Assembly (NCBI GenBank): GCA_034336665.1
Contig: CM067570.1
Span: forward strand, 26,059,002 to 26,123,001
Reading direction: 5' to 3'
DNA length: 64,000 bases
Origin: Luscinia megarhynchos
Lineage: Eukaryota; Chordata; Aves; Passeriformes; Turdidae
This document shows positions 1 to 14,060 of the stretch, in pieces (the stretch's first letter is position 1; each line of letters opens with the position of its first letter). The notes under the pieces are model-generated. The model made no database searches. It was not told where the DNA came from and worked only from the letters and a program-made list of their open reading frames with translations. The translations under genes and the position numbers were made by a program.

Positions 1-3000
1 TGCTTGTTCCCAGATTGCTTGCACAAATTGTTCAGTTTCCCAAAGACTCTCTCTTCTCTGTATTTCAGTGATGGTGGCAATTTAGCTAAACCCAAGTTTT
101 CTGAATCCCAGCTCAGTATTTTTTATGCCTTGCTCTCTATGACGTTCAACAAATCAAGTAACTTTAGCAAATGTATAAAAGAGGAAGAACATTACTCAGT
201 TCTCCATCCATACAGTCCTATACACATATGGAGGCAGGCACACAGTTTGCAAATGCTATGTGCCATTTTCCTCTTCCAGAATTTTGAGATTGTGGTTACT
301 CTTCTTGAATGAAACAGAATAAATAATGCTATGGATAGATAGCTGACCAAGTAAGGAAAGCCTTAAGGGCTGTGACCATGGACTTGAGAGGAAATAGTTG
401 AGTTGTAATTTCTTTCCCAATTGAAAGTTGTTGTCTCTGTAGTATCTTTGCTTTTTCCTCCATGCCCTTCCAGACCCTCAGGGTGCACTTCCAAAACATC
501 AACCTATGCTTCATTTAAATCTTAGACCAACCTGCTGCAATATTATCTCCAAAAAGTAACTGCAGAGAGGCTTTACCCACTGCAGAGACACTGTAACAAA
601 CAAGAAAATGTTGGCCTTTTACAATCACTGTGAAACATCCTTAGCTCTACTCTGCTGCTTTACCTTAATGCAGGAATAAGAAATCACAGGTCCATGTAGT
701 ACATTGCTAATAAAATTCAACCCTTTAGCTGATCTCCAAGGTTGGTTGATTCCTAAGGGATAATGGATAATACCTTCACAGTTTGCAAATACCTGAGTGA
801 AGTGCTATAATGCCAAGATAGATCTCCCTAGTCTCCTCCCCAAAGAATAAAGGATTTAGTAAGGACATTAAGGCATTGCCAAAATCCTCAGCTTCCCCAG
901 CTCACTGGAGTTAGACTGCTACCAGCAGCAAAGTAAATTATGCTGAGAATGGTTAAACCACTTAATTCCAGGATTAAGGAGCTACAAAGGTAGCATTAGA
1001 TCATATTTGTGCATGGTCCTTCCTGTGACATGAGAAACTGGACACAGCTCACCATCAGGCCTGCTGTAGTACTTGTAGGCTACACAATCTCTTAACCCAT
1101 GTCAGTGCCCTCATGCTGCTGGACACCCAGTTCATGAAGTAAAGTACAGATGAAGAGAAAGTATTTTATCTTTGTTATTTCCTGTAGAAGCCTGTTGGTA
1201 CAGACTGATGTAAAATCTTTGGCTTTTAATGTGGAGACAGAGTCATAGGAAGACAAAATTAACAACTGCTAGGACATGACTGGAAGGAAAACCAACCTGT
1301 GGTTGGCTTTTAAACTGTTTGGTCAGCTCTGACTTGTCTCTCATTATAAAACAAGTAGTATTTGTAGGAGTATGAAAATATATGAATGCTGAATGTGGAT
1401 CCTTGTTACTTGATGTGCATCTTAATTTAATAATATCCTGTGTCATCAGGAACATCCCACAGCAGTGACTTGCTTAGTTTCAGAATTTACTGTCATAGAA
1501 ATCTGTGAATGTATCAGTGGGAGTACACATATAGCACAAATCAAGATGTAGGATGTTGGAACAAAAAAAATCTTGCCTCAAGTTTGGGATGAACTCATTA
1601 TATCACTAATGGTGGAGCCAAGAATGAGTTAAGCAAAGTCTTCCCAGACAAATGTCAGTAGCAGTTCTACAGTATCTTATACCATCAGAGATTCATGGAT
1701 AACTATCCTGCTCTTAAAAAACCTCATTGTGCTTTTTGCCTTTTTTTTTTTAAGCAGAGTTGCTGCATTGCAGAAAAAAAAATCGTGTCATTGGCAAGGG
1801 GTGTAGCTTATTAGTTTTAATAGCAATGAGTTATGCAGAATATAAAATGCTATTATGTAATCACTTTGGTTATTATACCATGACTTGAGAAATATGGGAG
1901 CCAGTGCAATGATGAATATCATGTAGGATGGCTGACACTTTCCAATCCAAGGGAAAAAACACCCAAACTTTGCTAGTTAGCATGACAACTTCCACTTGAA
2001 TAGAAGCAGAGAAGCTTTTTTCCTTGTCAGGGTTTGTAGACATGAAGTCCACACATGAACTGCCTCCGCTGATGCTGATGGCAAAATTCCAGTACACTTT
2101 ATGAGAACCAAAATCTGGCTCCATGTGGACTTCAAAGAGAGCAACTCTCCATAAGTCAAGGTGTTTGAGAAATAAGTCAGCCTTTGTGAAGGCACAGAAA
2201 CCAGCTTGGCACCATTTAAAGCCTCAGCACAGGTACAGGTTTAATCATGACAAATTTGGCTATAGCTGGTATCCTTCAAAGGAAAGAGGGGAAGATGATA
2301 CTGAAGAATATGTCTGAATATCAGGTTAATTTTATTAAGAGCTTGCTAACAGGCACCATCAGTGAACAGCAGTAGTCATTTTGAGGTTTCATGGAGTCAC
2401 TGGGTAGTTAACATCTAGAGGAACAGGAGCCAGCAGCTTTGTGTTATCTGTGGCTCTGATCTGCTCTCCTCTGTATGCCAAGGTGGTTCTTGGCAAGTCT
2501 TGGAGGGTGTGTAGCTCCAGCTGTAGTTTTCTTCTGTGCCAATAGCCCTGCAGGCCCATTTGCCTACCTCCCTTTTACCATGAAGGGCTCAGAGTACAGA
2601 ATAAGTGGTCCCATTTTCCCACTGTCCTTTTCTGGAAGGGACAGACCCAAGCAGTCCTTCCTGATGTGCTTTGCATTTGAAGTCTTGCTAAAATGGGAGT
2701 AACTTTCATGAGATTTCCAATCAAAATAATACTGAGACAGAGAAGGGATAAAGTAACATAGAACTTGGAGAGGAAAAAGTTAATCAGTTTGTCAATTTGT
2801 GGCTTACTAACTGCACGGGAAATTATTATTTTCTTACGTGTTTCCTCCATTGTGACTTTACCTGCTGTCACCAGCAAATCTATCAAATGAAACTCTTGTC
2901 TGTGCCTAAGAACTGCTGTGCAGCACGACTAGGACCTGAGATGAGCTGTTCTACAACAGGCCAGCTACAGCAGAAGTACTGAGAAGTGAGAGTTGAGGCT

Positions 3001-6000
3001 GTGAATTAGTCATCAAGATCTTGCCCACTTTTAATCTGGCATCACGGTCCATTACCTCATTGGGGACTTTCATCGACTTCTTCTCAGCTGCAGGAGGGTT
3101 TTAGTGCTTAGGTCCAGACAAGTCTTGCCCCAGGCAAAGATGTGATCAGCATTTGCCCAGGGCAGCAGATGCATTGGGCAGTGGCTGTGAGCAATGACTG
3201 TAAGCATGCAGCATGCTTAGCCTAAAACCAGACCTAGGCAAAGCCAGGCTGCTGCTGCTGCTGCCACCAGGATGGAGTCTCATTTGGCAGTGGCAGCTGT
3301 GGCTCTTTTCCTCCTTTAGTCCTAATGCTAACAGGAGCAGCAAGACTACATCTGCAGAGCTTTCTCTTCCTTCTCTTCCCAATGCATCTCCTCTTCCTGC
3401 AGCCACAGCAGCCCTTCAACACTGGGAGCAATCTGGTTTGCCTGCAGTGCTGAGGAGCAGGGGAACAATTCTGTGCCCAGTGTTCTGGATTTACAGGTCT
3501 ACAAAGGATGCCTAATTTGAAGTGTTACAGGGATACTTCATAACTTTACCAGTGTGTTTGATTTGCTATGGAATACACAAAATAGAAAAAAAAGAAGTGC
3601 TTTTACAATACCACTGGCTGGATCTGAGAAGTGCTGTAACTGCAAGAGCAGTACATAACACACTTGGAAGTGTTCTACATGCAAGCAGTATGTGCAGTAC
3701 ATTGCTATTAAATGTGGCAAAGATGTCTGCTAATAAACATGCATGCTAGAGCCATCTTCACACCTGTATTCAGTATGGTTCATATTACACTGGTTCCTCA
3801 GCACTGTAGGTCAGAGTCTGGGATACTGGTGTTGGTTTGTTGCATCTCATCCATGACCATTAGTACTGTGAAACATGTTCTTTTCTCATGACTGACAACT
3901 TAATGAATTCGATATGAAATAGTATAGGAATTAAATATCTTAGGAATAAAAAACAATTGTAGCTTGCTATTTCTCTCTGTTTAAAATGTTTTCCCCTTTG
4001 CCTTTTCTCTTGGTGTAATTGCTCTCTCTTTGTATAATTGCTCACTTTAGAGAAGGGAGTGTACCATGAACAGAAACACGACTCCAGTCTCAGGTGGGAC
4101 AGGTAGTTGCTGCACTAGAGAGATGGCCACTGTGTTATTGTAGCTATCATTTGTATCAGTCCATGGTTCTTTCATATTCTCTGTGAATACATAATTCTGG
4201 CCCACCCTAGCTCAAGGAATTTTTCTCTTCTTTCCATTAACCTTTAGTCATCAACAGCAGAGAGATTAATTGCTTGATGAAGAAGGAGTTGCTGTAAATG
4301 ATCTTAGTATGGGGATTAAAAAAGCTCAGGGAGTTCCCTCAGAAACTGTAGCATGCTTTGTTGTAGGAAAGGCAGCAGCAGACAGCATCTCTGACAGGTT
4401 GTGCTGTCAGCTGTGAGAATCCATCCCAGCCTGAGATGGATCTCAACACACCCAGAGGATGGAGGGATGGCTGCCCTAGGGAAGGTGTAGATAAAATAGA
4501 GGTTTGAGCCTGTTGTGCACTGGTATTGCCTTGAATGATCAGTTGTCCCAGCCCACAGAGAAAACTGATAACAAGCACACATTTCTCTAGGGAAACTCTC
4601 TGGTACCTTGAATGCAACGAAGGCAGGAGATTCCAAATTATTCTTGTAATTGGAGTGCTCACATACTTTATTTGATTTAGAGTGTCATATTGAGGCTCCC
4701 AGTGACCAAAAGTTACATTTTAGAAGAGCTGTTCTGATAGCAATTCTAAACAGGGTGAACAGTCATGATTATTGTGAGAGGTAGAGCAGAGATTCACAAT
4801 CTGCCTCAAGGCAGGATGAAAAATACACAAAGCTGGTGCTTTCTTCCTAGTCCCTCTGGTTCTAGTAGAACTGCAGTGCTGAGGCTGAGAGGGAAGTTTG
4901 GGATAAATTTTGATCTGCATCCTACAGGCTTTTTCAATTCTTCTGTGTGTACCTGGATCAAAATATGATTATTTCAGAAATAATTCTGAAGACATAGTGA
5001 GTCAGGTTAGGGTTGCTGCAGTGTGCTTTCAGTGTGCACTCACAGGAAAAAGCTATGTCTGTGGCTTTAATGTATTTAATTTTTATGGCAACACTGAAAT
5101 GCATCATATAAGTCTCTTTTTTAGCCACTGTGGAACTGATGGCATGCTCTATTCAAAGAAAGTATTATTTGGTATCACTATAGCAGATGTAGATTCAAAA
5201 AAATACACAAATCCTAGAACTGACAGATTTACCCATTCATCTGACATATAACAACACAGAGACAATTATTTTCCCATTAAAATCTATTTTTTGTATGTGT
5301 TTTTCCTTCCCAAACAAAGATTTTTTAAAAGATGTTCCAATTTTAGCTAAAGGAGACATAAATCTCTCTCCTTATATTATGCCATTGGTTACCACATTTT
5401 GATTTCCATTACAGAGAAGATACTGTGAAATAATTTGTCATTCTATTATCTCAGCACAAGCTAACATTCTGAAATTGAAAATATTTAATCTCTGAGAGCT
5501 ACTATGGAGAATTTATTGACAGCAACTCACCTCTGGTTCCTAAGGCACTTCCAGTTTCTCCTGGTCTTTTTTTCAACACCTCCCCAGTGCCATATCTTAG
5601 CAGGGAGAGATTAGGCATTGAGCCTGAGTGCTCAGACAGATTCTTTGTTCACAAATGCACTAATTTGTAATTCTGTGTCTTGCTAGCACACCACTCCAAA
5701 TAGCAGAAAAGCCAGACTAGCACCCTGGGTTTTTGAGAAGTGTGATGCTGTGTTACTTTTCCCCCTCCTGTCCATCCTGTGTGCTTTTTGTTCTCTCTGT
5801 TCTGGTTGTTCTAACATCTTAGGATCTCCGAGCAACCACCATCATCCTCCTCACTGTGGTCAGGGGTTGTTTCTCCATTGCTAGGTTAAACAGAAATTGG
5901 GATCCTCATAGCTAGGGAGAATACAATCAAGCACAGAAATACTCCAAGGACCAGAGTCAGGGAATGCCCTGCAGAAAATCCCCCAATGTCACCAAAACCC

Positions 6001-6374
6001 ATGATCCTTCCCAAGCTGCTTTATTGTATTTTCTTTGTGACATCCTCCAAATTTCAGTATTAGCTGAAAACTGAGAAAACAACTGGAAGAGACCAGCTTT
6101 TGGGATTGTTTTGCAAAAGACTTATCCTCTTTGGGGTTGTGTAGGTCTTTAGTGACTGAATGACTTTTTGTTTGGTTGTTAACTGTTTTCTTGCAGGAAC
6201 TTAGCTTAGGACCATTTAACAATTCATAGGTAATTGCAAAGGTGAGAGTCCCAGCATCCCTGTTATGTTCCTGGCTCTTGTGATGGACTTCAGTTCTTTA
6301 TCCCCCACACCAGCACTGGGATGGCAGAACCTCTTCAGACATTTACTTCTTCAGTGCTCAGGTGTGCAACTCTT
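1..6374. other. Gene-free flank, nothing recognised
   Basis: AT-rich single-copy-looking sequence. Open frames are short, mostly lack an ATG and match nothing I know. Only short homopolymers such as the T run near 1740 were noted, with no repeat family or RNA gene. Confidence 0.6.
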
Positions 6375-6685
6375 TGCCCTCTTCGTGCTCCGTTCGAAGG
6401 ATCGTGTTTCTCTTTCTAATTTTCCCACTACGCCGCTCTGCTTGCTTTGCGAGTTTGTAGTAGGAACAAGAGGGGTGGGTGCTGCTGTGCCATGCAATCA
6501 TGCTCTGCCTTCGGAGGGGATGTGAGCAGCACTTCTGCCTGGCCTCGGAACCAGGGAAGTCTGTCAGCATCGTGCTCCAGCATCGCCTGTGGAAGTGCCC
6601 CCTGCTGCCACGCACAAAGACTTACAGCAGATTACAGCACGGCGACTTCTGACTGCCTCTCGTGCAGCGCCTTTCATTCTACATC
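6375..6685. promoter_or_regulatory. Small CpG-enriched patch, possible regulatory element
   Basis: By eye there are about 17 CpGs in roughly 310 bp (for example gttcgaaggatcgtg, ctacgccgctc, cacggcgacttc), far above the flanking sequence. It is too small and too modest for a classic promoter island. The open frames crossing it match no protein I recognise. Candidate distal element of the FZD7 domain, or an unannotated transcript start. Confidence 0.25.
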
Positions 6686-6732
6686 TGCTCAAAGTGCTTT
6701 ACAATATACAAACAGACACGGGAAATGTACGA
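6686..6732 (+). mobile_element. Ancient SINE/LINE-tail relic (ctcaaagtgctttacaa motif)
   Basis: The stretch cctttcat...ctcaaagtgctttacaa resembles the conserved start of an old amniote interspersed-repeat tail of MIR/L2 type (ctcaaagcgctttacaa). Only about 45 bp are recognisable, so the family assignment is tentative. Confidence 0.35.
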
Positions 6733-7382
6733 AACAAGTGTGTCTTCAAACAGAGGAGCTGCTTTCTTCAGATGGCAAAAGTGACACTTTTCCACAACAG
6801 AATAGCAATAGAAATGAGCCTGTACTGGCAGAGGCATTCTGAATTCCCCCCAGCTTAAGATAACTTAATTCCAAGCATGATTGTTCTTCATGACTTTGTG
6901 ATGAGTTGAAACAAACCTAAATTAGGAAAATAGATATTTAGGTGGGAGTATCAATCTAAATCTACTCCCAAAGCCTGTTGCTGATTCTCTGCTTTGCATT
7001 CCTTTAGCAATTTTTCTTCTGGACCCTATCATGCTTAATTACATTTTGTTAATGTGGGAAGGGGCTGTATTGGTAATTTTTTTATGATTGTTGGTTGTAT
7101 TTGTGAGTACTCTTAGTTTATGTCATAAAATAAAGTATATTTTACAACTAAAACTTCAGCACTTTGGAGTGATATATCTGATCTGTTTTAAATGCCATTA
7201 AAATAAATGTCTGTAAATTTAGAGCAATGTATTGTTGAAATAAGCTGTCCAGTCTCGTAGATATGAAAACCATGCATTTTCAGTGAGTATCAGAGTATGT
7301 CTCGTTGAGACAGTGATTGTAATGAGAGGTTTGTTTGGGGAAAAAATAATGAGTTTACTCAAAGTAGGACCTAATGTTCATC

Positions 7383-7585
7383 TGAGTGAAGGTGGGCTTA
7401 AGAGCAAAGGAGGAAAAATTTGAACAAAGAAGAGGGGTGGAGTCTGAGGAAGGAAATGGAAAATATTGCCAGTGCCAAGGAGAGGATGAGGGCATTGTGA
7501 GCTCTGGGGATGTTGGGCATGGAGAAAAAGGAAAAGAAGGACTGAGGGATGAGTGGCAGTAGGGAGGAATGAGGATGGACTTGCT
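7383..7585 (+). repeat. Purine-rich tract
   Basis: About 200 bp in which the plus strand is dominated by A and G (gaagaggggtggag, gaaaaaggaaaagaagg and similar), with scattered pyrimidine interruptions. It is low-complexity strand-asymmetric sequence with no repeat unit. Confidence 0.5.
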
Positions 7586-10130
7586 GCAGAGGCTGGTCAC
7601 AGGGCTGGTGGCTCTGGACTGGCTACAGTCTGAGTATTGAACACAGGGATTCTGTGCCATGTTTGGGGTCTTGAGTACAGTTCAGAGCAGCATTCAGCTC
7701 CCCAGCAGTCCATGAAATTCTCATTTTTTTCCCATTGTGTTGGGAAACAAACTGTACACGTTCCACTTCTGGCAGAAAAGGATGCATTGGAGTCCCAGAG
7801 ACCGCTGTCACTTCTGTCCTGGAGCAGGTGTAACCTTCACACTGAGGCTTGGATCCTCAGAGTGGGGAGAACATGCAGTCATGTTGGCTGAGACATAATA
7901 TCTTTATGCACATGGGAAGGAGGAAAATATATTTTGAAAATGCTGTAATTACATCTTGCACTTCATACCTTGAAGTCTCCAGTTTGTAAGTGTTAGAAGT
8001 CTCCAGTCAAGTTCCTCTAACGTGGCAGCACGAGTGTGTGCATGTGGGTGTGTGAGGAATACACATGTTTTGGGGTGATTATCTTTGGTGAGCAGTGGGA
8101 CAGCAATCAGCAGTGTTAAATATCACTCTTCAGCATGGTAACTTCAGTGCATGTGCACCTCTTTGTGCTGCAGAGGTTGGGTTATTGCCTCTGTCACAGC
8201 ACCACCTTGCACTGCAGCTCTGCTGGCTCTTGCAAACCGAGCAGGATCACATCTGCACAGATCTTGGGCAGGGGCTCTGCTGGGGTGGCTGACCTGCCTT
8301 GGGACTGTGTTTGCTCAGTAAGCAATGCTTTCACACTGATGCCCCACTGAGCCAGCACCACAATGGCTTCCTTTGCCATCGAGCAGTGTTTAGCTGTGTA
8401 CATAAGTTCATGCTCCAAATACAAAGTGCAGATGCTGACTGGTTTTGATCACTAGAAATTTTGTATGGAACTAGTTAGAAAACTGGGCTGTTAGCCCTCA
8501 TATGTTGCCAAAGTTATTTAGGTAACTCTGCTCTGCTTAGAAATCTCTTCCAGTTCTTCACTTTTTCGGTGCTAACCTAAGCTGAGCTGCAGTGTAGTTT
8601 TTCTCTGTTTTATGTGCTATGCAAGAACTTCTGTAAAGCAGCAGTTGTGTCCTGCTTGAGATGGGCTCTGCAGTGGGAGCAGCTGCAGTGAGGCTGGCCT
8701 GTGTTGTATCTGCAGATCAAACCCAGAAGTTAATTTGTAAGCAGCCAGACAGCCCCTCTTCACAGCAAGGAGGGGACTCAGGGCCAGGCCCACAGCAGAA
8801 TGCACCCTCAAGTAAATCCCTGCAGAATCCTGGGAGGCAAAAGTGCTCTGTATGAACATGGGGTGTATTTTTCAGCCTTGTATTTTGATGTGTGTGTCTG
8901 TGTTCTCCCAGCCCTTCAGCTGTGTGCTGTAGCCATGCAATAGCTGCTAGCTGGGATTCCCAGGGTGAATGGTGTCACCTTGGTAGTGTGGTGCTCTGGC
9001 TGCTTAGATGGCCAGTGGGCACATGAGAGCCCAGCCTTCCAGCACCACCAGGCTGGGCTGGAATTGGCATGGGAGCTTGTGAAGATGTTAAATCAGCTTT
9101 GCACTTTAGCCACTCTTGCCCATTCCCTAGGATAAATTTGAGGGGCCCGAGGTTTATTGTCCCTTATGTTCAGATTGTTAGGACTCACACTGGGGCTTTA
9201 TGGCCCCTTAAGCATTATAATGGTATTGCTGTGTCCTTTCCCCCCAGGCCCTCTGCACGGTGGGAGAGGTGTAAAAAGGCAGTGGTACACTGGACCCCAA
9301 CTCAGAGCTCTCTGGACGGCTGGTATTACCACAGGATATAGATAGGCTGGAATGACACTGAGGGGGAGTTCAGTACAATACTGCCAGCAACAGCCAGTGC
9401 AGGCTGCACAGGAATGGAGGGAGCTTTCACTCAGGCTCTGGAGTGGGGAATGGCTTTTCCTGCCCAGGAACCTGTGCTGGATTCAAACTGGAAGCCTGAA
9501 GATGAAAATGTTTGGGGCCAGGCCTTGTCCTGCAAGAACTACCCAGGCTTCCACATGCTCTGCTTCAAAAGAGAGCAGGCAGGCTCTCGTGTTCAAAAAA
9601 AGTTTTGGTTACAGCCCCTTGTTAGTTTAATTTTAGTTCTTATGAATTGACATATGGCAGGCATGATTTTTAATTAGAGCTTTAGCTGCGTTTTACTGGT
9701 AGGGTTGCAGAGCACTGTGGAATTTACACTAGGAAAAAAATGCTCTGTCGGTAGAGTACAAGGCTGTTTAGTAATCAGAGTGGAAAGTTAACTTTGAAAC
9801 AAATTGGCAGCTGATCAGATAAAATTCAAATCGGTAACATTTGTGTTGGAAACCAGCTCAGATCTGGGAAAAGTGGAATCTAAGCTATTCTTTTCCTCTT
9901 GCAGAGGAACTGACCAGTGAACATACTGTGTGCACACCAAACTTGATTGTAACACCCCCTACAAAAACAAAATTAATACTTTTATAGGGTTATCTGAGCA
10001 CTTATCTGATTCCTTTTCACATTAGTATAAAACTAAATGTTGCTTTGAAGAGAAGTTTCCTTACATACTTTACAAAACAAACAAACCTCCTTTGCCAGTC
10101 AAAAACTAAGGGTCAAAAGTTTCTCCTTTT
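7586..10130. other. Gene-free stretch, nothing recognised
   Basis: Mixed-composition sequence without a recognisable gene, RNA or repeat family. The open frame at about 9069-9341 does not resemble any protein I know. Confidence 0.5.
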
Positions 10131-10131
10131 C

Positions 10132-10151
10132 TTTTTTTTTTTTTTTTTTTT
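10132..10151. repeat. Poly(T) tract, 20 bp
   Basis: Uninterrupted run of T following ttctccttttc. No retroposon body or target-site duplication is evident beside it. Confidence 0.9.
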
Positions 10152-13100
10152 CTTCTGAATCAACAGGGTGTTAGAGAGAAATGTCAGGGGATGTTTTTCT
10201 CCTTTGCATTTGTAACAGATTCCCATCTTCCCAGTTCATTGTGTGAACTATTTCAGGTACTGAAAGAGTTAATGGTGTGTTCAGGCCTCAACCAGCAAAT
10301 GCATTTAAAGCTCAGTCCAGCACTCACATGGTTTGTATTCTTGCTCTGCTGGAGTGGTGTGTTCATGGCATCTGGTTCCCTGGCAACAGCTTTCATTGGC
10401 TCAATCAAAGCCTTTTCTTCTTAAGAAAGCTCCCACTGTGACACCCTACCACCACCACTAATCACCATCTTAACTGAGTGTTTAAGATGCAGCTGGTATG
10501 AAAAATAATGCTTGTGCATGTGAGAAGATTAAGAGGCTACCTTGCATGGCACACCTGCCCTGGAGAGTGCTCTTACTCCTTGCTGTTGGGTGGACTTGAG
10601 GCATCTGCTTTCCCACTGCTAGAGATGAGGCCCCAGCACACAAGAGTCTGCTTAGAAATAATCTTTTGTTAGGCAGAAATCCATAAACCTTTGTGTCTTG
10701 TGAATAGTCATTTCCTCTTTGCAGCTGAGATGGTGTTTGGGCCTCTGTGCTATTGACAAGGGGAAGAAGTGGGATGTAGGGGGTGCACAATAAAATCCAT
10801 ATTGTTGAAGCTGTCTTCCTTGACAAGAAGAAAAAGTAGGAAGAAGTCTCCCAACATGTGAACTGGAGGACAGTGTCAGCAAAGGATTCATGTTAAGCTT
10901 CCTCCAGGGTTACATATGTTGAGGTTTCTGAGAATTCAGAGTTTCCATAAAAGTTGAGAAAATCTCTAGCAGTCTCTGCCTGTGTCTCACAGAATTTGGG
11001 TACAGTGATCAACAAACTCCAGCGTCCTTGTGCTCAGGAATCAATCTTCCACTGTTAGAAATGGTGCCCTCATGATGAAAAGGGTGTTAGAAATGAGGTC
11101 CTGATTGACTTGGCAGCTGATGGAAATTCTTTCCTTATTTTCCTAGCCTTGGAGACTGTGTTGAAGGGTGCTCTGTAACCATCAGAGGCCATTGCACTCC
11201 GCAGGAATGATGCAGCTGGGGCAGAGGTGTAGGTGAGGGCAAGCACCAGGAGAGACAGTGTGTGCATTGTAATCCCGGTGCTACAGTGGTTACTTGTTTA
11301 CCAGACAAAGCACACAGGCCAGACACCCCCCTCCTTTCCTTATCTCTGTGCAGGAGAGCGAGCAGGGATGTGGGAATGTGGGCTGGAGCGCAGACATCTT
11401 CAGCAGCGTGGCTTTAGTCATGAGATACCCTGCCAGAGAATAGCACACTGATTTTGTGCCTGCTTTGGTTAGGCTTCAAGGGTCCCCTGATAGAGCTCTT
11501 CACTGGTTTCAAACATCCCTTGTTTGAAAACAGTAAGTGAGCATTAGAAGCTTGGAAGAGGGGGAGAAGGAAGCCTTCTCTTGTGGGATACTGTGCTGTA
11601 TTTGGCAGAGAGGCTGAGGGAATGTGTGCCTGAGAAAGGAGATAGGGAGGACACACTTGTGGTTAAGCTGCTATATCGAGACTTGAAATTTGGGCGTAGC
11701 CTCCCCCTCTGCGTGGCCTGGGGAGTCTGTCACAGGCAAAGCAGGCATTTGCCAAGGGCAGGCAGGCCAGAAGAGAAGCTGTGGTGGCTGCTCTGGCTGT
11801 GGCAGAGCCCAGGGGAGCTGCAGCAGGGCCAGCAGGACAACGCCTGGCTGCCACAGCCCTTCCCTCCTTTCCGTGCCCAGCTCGCGTTCCGTCCCTGCCC
11901 TGGCCTTTCCCTGTAACTGAAATGTTCAGGAGGTGCAACTGTGAGGGCAGAACCACCGTGATGCGAGTCAGAGTGGGGGGACATGTAAGTCTCCAGTCAA
12001 TCTCCAACTCTAATTAATTACAGGTGCCACAGAAGAGTAATGACAGCAAGGCTGGGATGAGTGCTCTCCAAAAGTCACTCTGCAACTCAATTAGTTTCTG
12101 AGCCAGCACTGGGTCTTTGTATTAATAGATGTTCTGAGATTGTGTCTAGGTATTTTGGAGCCCAGCACTAGGCTGGCACTATCCACTATACTGGGACAGC
12201 AAAGCCCAGACAGAGGAGAAACCCAGAGCTTGTCCTGTCTTGACTTCCACGTGTCCAATTCATCCTCAGCCCAACTCCAAAGTCTTTGCTTGGGGTGCCT
12301 TTCCTTCCTGCATCAACACTGCTGCAGCCCCAAGCATCCTGATCCCCCAGATAGCACAGTAATACAGGCAGGGGACTGGAATCACATAGGCCCAGCTATG
12401 GGACCAACAGGGTACCACAGCTGCACAATTTGCATAGTGGGAATAATTCTTGCTTCATTCAGCATGCTCTTAAAAAGAAAAATCCTAATATGTGAGAGGT
12501 ACTTAGTAGCTACATAAAAGATTCCCCAAAAAGCTTATGTATGTTTTTAAACATCAAATATATGTTAAAGGAAGAAATTCAAAAGCTGAAATTTGAAATC
12601 ATATTCTGAATAACATTCAGAACACGGCAAGAATAACATTCTGAACATGGCAAGCCTGTTTTCTTCAGTCATTTGTAGCTATTAATTAAATTTATGTAAC
12701 TTCTTAACAGCTGTTCAGTAAAAAAGGAGATCATGGCAGGTATTAGAACTGTAATACAGCCTGTTTTGAACTTCAAATGTCATTAGTGATTTGGTAAATT
12801 TGCTTTGGAGACCGAGTGTGGGGGTGTTGTTGCTTCCTCCTTCTCAGAGGAGGTTTCCAAAGCCCAGGGAAGTGCATGTATGTGTGTGAGGAGCTACCTT
12901 TTTCTGCTGCACTGACAATCTTGACCTTTTGACTGATTTATGGGCCTCAAGGCAGGCAATGAAAACGTGACTTCAGAGGGGCAATTGGTAGATTTCACTG
13001 CTCTGGTGAAACTCAAATTTGCTTTGGTTTAGATATGATTTCAGAAAACATTATTTATTTGTACTGGTTTACCGTGAACTCTGGAACAAAGGAGTTTTGG

Positions 13101-13884
13101 GAATCACCTTCAGATATTAAGGGACAGGGAACTTCCATTGCTTAGGGGCTTTTGCAAGTTTACACTGGCCACACAGATGGATAGCTGAAAATATGTAAAC
13201 TTGGCAAAGTGCAGAAGGAACAAGACCAGTGTGTTGTCTCAGTCTCCCCTGTCATATAAACTGAGCACTGAGCAGGTACTTCTGTGAAGAAATTTGAGGC
13301 TTTTCCTTCCACACAGCAAGATATGCATTTGAATAAGATAAAAGGTTCTTAATTTGCACATAGAAGGTATTTGAGTATACAGAATAGAGTCTTGCTATAA
13401 AGATGATGATTGAAAGGAGATTGTTTTGTTCCCTAATTCACTGGGTGAAATTATTTTAATGTATAGTTTATTTTATTTCCTACTTTTTAGATTATCAGAG
13501 TGCTCCCAAGAAGCCTTCCTTTCTAATCACAATCTGTACAGATGTGCTTAATTATGTTGTTGCAGTGTCTAGTGGATAAACAGCACAACTTTTTATTTTT
13601 TGTTCTTTTTCAACATGACGACCAGAGGGGTAAGCATGGGGTGCACATACAACTGCAAACCTCCAAGAAAGGGTGTAAATGCTGTCTTTCTGCACAGGAG
13701 TGCATTTCACCCTAAGTAAACCTAGAACAGGGTCATATAATATATTGGTCTGGAGTCACAGGAGTAGATTTATGTTATACCAGTGAATAGGGCTGTGTCT
13801 CTGGCACTGCTGCCTAACCTCTAGCAGAAGTTGTGTGGTGTGAATAAAGGCCAGAGGCCTGTTGTAAAAATGATGATTTAGGTG
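10152..13884. other. Gene-free stretch with one short duplication
   Basis: No gene, RNA or transposon recognised. A somewhat GC-richer part lies at about 11690-11960 (cagcccaggggagctgcag and similar), with open frames on both strands that match nothing I know. The only structured item is the 23-bp duplication listed separately at 12608. Confidence 0.5.
12608..12653. repeat. 23-bp tandem duplication
   Basis: Two adjacent copies begin with gaataacatt and end with ggcaa (12608-12630 and 12631-12653). They differ at two positions (cattcagaacac versus cattctgaacat), which suggests an old local duplication. Confidence 0.85.
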
Positions 13885-14060
13885 GTTGGTTGGGACTCCA
13901 GAGATCTGGTTGCTTTTTCTGCCTCTTTTCTACTTTTCTTCAGAAGGTAACTTAATCTTACTCTTTGAGCTAAGGATAATATTTCCTCACCTCAGAGGGG
14001 CATTTTGGGAATAAATGTGTTAACTGGTGCAAAGCATTCAGGGCTCTGGGCCTGAACAGC
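13885..14060 (-). mobile_element. MIR-like SINE relic
   Basis: Read on the plus strand it follows the reverse MIR layout: a degenerate ctctgcc-type segment, then aacttaatcttactctttgagct, then ggataata...cctcacctcagaggg, then aataaatgtgttaa, then gcaaagcattcagggctctgg. The order of these blocks, not any one of them, supports the call. It is heavily mutated, as expected of an ancient element. Confidence 0.5.
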
